Assembly: GCA_011800805.1 (NCBI GenBank)
Contig: MPNW01000013.1
Span: forward strand, 331,345 to 395,344
Direction of reading: 5' to 3'
Source of the DNA: Hirudo medicinalis
Taxonomy: Eukaryota; Annelida; Clitellata; Hirudinida; Hirudinidae
DNA length: 64,000 bases
Shown in pieces: positions 63,201 through 64,000 of this stretch. The notes beneath the pieces are model-generated. The model did no database searches. It was not told the DNA's origin and was given only the letters and a program-made list of their open reading frames with translations. Position 1 is the stretch's first letter, and each line of letters begins with the position of its first letter. The translations under genes and the position numbers were made by a program.

Positions 63201-63203
63201 CAG
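42187..63203 (+). CDS. Glycine-receptor-like Cys-loop ligand-gated channel subunit, 5' six exons (gene continues past the window)
   Basis: Extracellular ligand-binding half of a pentameric channel subunit. Exons: 42187-42287 (signal peptide MEILAIILLCCQVF), 54828-54889, 55437-55504 (VKLGIYINSFYSISEQTM), 59869-60098, 62931-63013 and 63072-63203; phases join. Exon 4 has the loop-D YLRQFWRDPRL, the WIPDTFFRNEK motif and FHEVTVNNRLMRL. Exon 5 has the Cys-loop, two Cys separated by 13 residues (CPMKLEKYPLDIQSC). Exon 6 starts FGYTM and ends DCSQNYTAG, the first Cys of the second disulphide typical of glycine receptors and GluCl channels. Similarity is highest to glycine receptor alpha (FFANEK...FHEVT). 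Transmembrane segments, including the TM2 that decides anion selectivity, lie beyond 64000, so ligand and ion are inferred. The first intron is about 12.5 kb and transposon-rich. Confidence 0.88.
42288..43764. other. First part of the receptor's first intron
   Basis: No supported gene. Open frames at 42799-42990 and 43003-43317 look somewhat coding in base composition but match no family and lack splice support; they may be degraded transposon sequence. Confidence 0.3.
43765..43914. repeat. 34-bp minisatellite, about 4.4 copies
   Basis: Four full units of exactly 34 bases (43765, 43799, 43833, 43867) and a partial fifth. Each contains a form of TTCAACYGGTTGAA followed by CAATAARTA/CAATAAATG. 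In the third unit TTCAACCGGTTGAA (43839-43852) is a perfect 14-base palindrome. Confidence 0.92.
46655..46735 (+). repeat. Dispersed short repeat, copy C (inverted, truncated)
   Basis: GTTGAATGGGTTTCGTTCC, followed by ATGTGTCGTGTTC and AACCCAGCTTGCACTGCCA, matches the reverse complement of the copies at 22791-22950 and 47029-47162. It is followed by GCGCCCTTGAGAGGGAGCG and CTGTATAAAT, a tail resembling one at 63733-63760. It is nested inside the piggyBac remnant. Confidence 0.6.
47029..47162 (-). repeat. Dispersed short repeat, copy B
   Basis: Starts TATGTATCCGAATGGGATG, includes GCAGGCTGGGTTGCGAACAC, and ends GCAACCCATTCGGCCAAC. Perfect 9-base inverted pair CCGAATGGG (47035) and CCCATTCGG (47148) at its ends. 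Shorter than copy A by a deletion in the middle. Nested in the piggyBac remnant. Confidence 0.7.
48208..48309. repeat. Compound CAA/CGA/GAT/AAT trinucleotide repeat
   Basis: Runs of CAA, CGA, GAT, CAA and AAT units in succession. It leaves long repetitive open frames on both strands (Asn/Asp on plus, Leu/Ser and Ile/Val on minus), none of which is a gene. Confidence 0.95.
48690..48983 (+). mobile_element. hAT transposase C-terminal fragment, frameshifted
   Basis: The plus strand encodes AKLAFKYLSSPAASVPCER then, after a one-base shift near 48870, FSISGHVVNNKRVSLSPDN and NINRLVCLSNWINE before a TAA. This is the hAT dimerisation block (Tyr-Leu-x-x-Pro-Ala-x-Ser-x-Pro-x-Glu-Arg, then the N-K-R-x-x-L-x-P-x-N motif). 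The preceding part (RTVAEMCA) is only loosely preserved. Terminal repeats were not found. Confidence 0.75.
49150..49252. repeat. GAT/GGT trinucleotide repeat
   Basis: Mostly GAT units with interspersed GGT and GTT, grading into AATAAT-rich sequence just before a retrotransposon fragment. Confidence 0.85.
49275..49960 (+). mobile_element. R2-like non-LTR retrotransposon 3' fragment (zinc-knuckle and endonuclease region)
   Basis: Broken plus-strand frames read IRRMKIRAAALPCRLRSSR, then ESLGHMIQKFPRTDGPRHKR, then LKSDNYIVCKVVVISDVLNL. This is the order found downstream of the reverse transcriptase in R2/NeSL-type elements: a C-rich motif with LGHI.Q.CPRTHG-type sequence, then the restriction-like endonuclease. 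Several key residues are lost (final Cys of the knuckle is Phe, and the PD and D positions of the nuclease are altered), so it is inactive. No reverse transcriptase core remains. Confidence 0.65.
49961..51955. other. AT-rich intronic sequence
   Basis: No exon or recognisable transposon. Contains the AAT/ATT repeat listed separately and otherwise simple AT-rich intron sequence. Confidence 0.5.
50262..50377. repeat. AAT/ATT repeat with perfect palindromic core
   Basis: An AAT run meets an ATT run; arms of 16 bases around 50300/50301 (50285-50316) are perfectly complementary and could extrude a cruciform. Further ATT units follow after a short interruption. Confidence 0.85.
51956..52402 (+). 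mobile_element. Tigger/pogo-type short element with TA duplication
   Basis: Terminal inverted repeats of about 23 bases: left CAGTGGGTGATCGGTTAACG, right end complementary with one mismatch (CAGTGGGTGATTGGTTAACG). TA flanks at 51954-51955 and 52403-52404. Subterminal copies of CGGNTAACGAAC recur at both ends. Inside, 52087-52166 encodes a short C-terminal transposase tail (ILKKREKQSTLDMFFKAP then stop), the typical ending of Tigger-family transposases. It is thus an internally deleted derivative of an autonomous element. One ambiguous base (N) at 52104. Confidence 0.9.
52405..54827. other. Rest of the receptor's first intron
   Basis: No supported gene or transposon except the AT repeat at 54044-54215. 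The 52385-52642 minus frame has no recognisable features. Confidence 0.5.
54044..54215. repeat. AT-rich tandem repeat
   Basis: Built of AATATTATTATAATTATATA-type units; the segment TATATTATTGCCATAATTAT occurs twice, showing duplication at a scale of about 70 bases. Confidence 0.8.
55505..55849. other. AT-rich intron sequence
   Basis: Intron following the third receptor exon. Holds a TA dinucleotide run near 55681-55700 and repeated AAATATTTAT-like sequence; nothing else seen. Confidence 0.5.
55850..57605 (+). mobile_element. Non-LTR retrotransposon fragment (reverse transcriptase, zinc knuckle, endonuclease-like)
   Basis: Frameshifted plus-strand pieces in order: TTMIWESIQQAKRNCLSLCV and LDLSNTHG (reverse transcriptase motif A region), PRPVINILREYFGGF, MAFKPAKSKS and QIQTIQEKPVKSLGE, then CVLCGEIQTLWHVLSNC at about 56876 (C-x2-C-x7-H-x4-C knuckle), then a degraded block with LVELTV-like sequence, and a tail near 57540-57590 reading EIRAETLKDSSED. 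This order is that of RLE-type non-LTR elements. The active-site region near 56206 reads AFMD then Ile, so the catalytic doublet is lost. It differs clearly from the fragment at 49275. A tRNA-like insertion lies at 57262-57400. Confidence 0.75.
57262..57400 (+). repeat. tRNA-derived (SINE-like) insertion
   Basis: Contains an A-box-like TGGTCTAATGGTTAAGA (57277-57293) and a perfect B box GGATTCGAATCC (57319-57330) at tRNA spacing, with a possible anticodon stem GCCAT/ATGGC between them. The acceptor arms do not pair, so it is not a functional tRNA; a tRNA-derived SINE head inserted in the retrotransposon is more likely. It ends in an A-rich tract near 57370-57390. Confidence 0.55.
57606..59868. 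other. Receptor intron sequence
   Basis: No exon seen. A short GCGCTATATAAAT-type tail (minus strand, near 59048-59062) resembles the tails at 46740 and 63750, suggesting a repeat fragment. Confidence 0.45.
60099..62930. other. Receptor intron sequence
   Basis: AT-rich intron between exons 4 and 5. A GATGAC/GATGAT run lies near 60432-60458 and a G8 run near 60751. No exon, RNA gene or transposon recognised. Confidence 0.5.
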
Positions 63204-64000
63204 GTAATATTTGGAACAATTTCTCAGCAGCAAAACTTAATTTCTTATTTGATATTTACAATTTAATATAATTACAATTTTAAATGATATTAAAAATTAT
63301 TTTAAATGTTATTATTCTTTATTCTTTAGGTTGCTAACGTTGTTCACAGTTTCGATCTCTAATATTTGTTTCCTTTAAAATCACATTTAATTTTATTAAT
63401 CTTTTTTTTTTAATTTGTACGACAAAATAACTTCAAACAATTCCAAGCTTTAAAATCTCCACATAATAAAAAAAAATAGTATTTTCATATCATTAAAAAT
63501 AATATTTTCACGTACCTTTAACAACATCATTTTATTCAATTTGCTATTTATTATTATAAACTTTAAAAGCTTTAGGAGAATAGCTGTGAGTGAATTTCAT
63601 GACAATATAAAAACAAATTAACTTTTAAATTTTCAGGCAAATCTTGCCAAATGTTGACAAATTCATTGCAATTCACATTATATTTGTTTAAGATTAAGAG
63701 TAAGGCAAAAATGTAATGTTCGCAACCTTGGGGCGCCCTTGGGAAACGGCGTTATATAAATGGCTGTGCGATTGTGGTGCTTTAACATCCCTTTATGGAT
63801 GCCTAAAGCATTCAAAAGTTCGGCTAAATACAAATGAAATGCCTCTATTACCACCGATTTCCACATACTTTTAAGGTAAATATTAATAAATTCTTAAAGC
63901 GGAGTATTTTAATACATTATAAAATATGACACTGGAATGTATTGTGTAAAACAATTTAAGCATTGAATTTAAGCATTAGATATTGAAACTCCATTGACGT
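63204..64000. other. Start of the next receptor intron
   Basis: No further receptor exon before the window ends. Near 63720-63765 TTCGCAACCTTGGGGCGCCC is followed by GGAAACGGCGTTATATAAAT, similar to the tail of the dispersed repeat at 46655-46770. Confidence 0.5.

Overview
This is an AT-rich, intron-dense metazoan nuclear window. Genes have GT-AG introns (one GC-AG), AATAAA signals and many eukaryotic transposon remnants. Fibrillar collagen, ELAV, a glycine-receptor-like Cys-loop subunit and ULK1/2 together point to a cnidarian or bilaterian invertebrate. I cannot fix the phylum from sequence alone.

Layout: (1) 25-543, minus strand, two exons in compatible phase of an unrecognised gene that leaves the window. 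(2) 1109-4527, plus, a 14-exon TPR protein of about 657 aa that I read as FANCG, a Fanconi anaemia core-complex subunit. (3) 7783-15011, plus, a complete 22-exon ULK1/2 (ATG1) autophagy kinase of about 709 aa, with an intact catalytic core, a candidate LC3-interacting motif and the C-terminal EAT domain. (4) 16882-18286, a pogo/Tigger-like DNA transposon with TA target duplication. (5) 19865-35917, plus, a complete fibrillar procollagen of about 1641 aa: signal peptide, TSPN domain, minor helix, about 1005-residue major helix encoded mostly by 54/108-bp exons, and COLFI propeptide with an apparent 1-nt frameshift. (6) 36415-37524, minus, an ELAV/Hu-like three-RRM protein with an uninterrupted CDS, convergent with the collagen gene. 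(7) 42187-63203 and beyond, plus, the first six exons of a glycine-receptor-like subunit; its first intron is about 12.5 kb and its membrane domain lies outside the window.

The receptor introns carry most of the mobile DNA: a TTAA-flanked piggyBac remnant with nested short repeats, a hAT transposase C-terminus, two different fragments of non-LTR retrotransposons with R2-like zinc-knuckle/endonuclease ends, a TA-flanked Tigger-like short element, a 34-bp minisatellite and many trinucleotide repeats. Host genes are functionally unrelated (DNA repair, autophagy, matrix, RNA binding, inhibitory neurotransmission), as is usual in animal genomes.

I found no wholly new system. The most notable host-gene features are the invertebrate FANCG gene with its 14-exon structure, the collagen chain's missing propeptide cysteine, interrupted Gly-X-Y repeat and charged telopeptide, and a serine microsatellite inside the ULK EAT domain. 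Exon coordinates were derived by hand from splice sites and reading-phase continuity.
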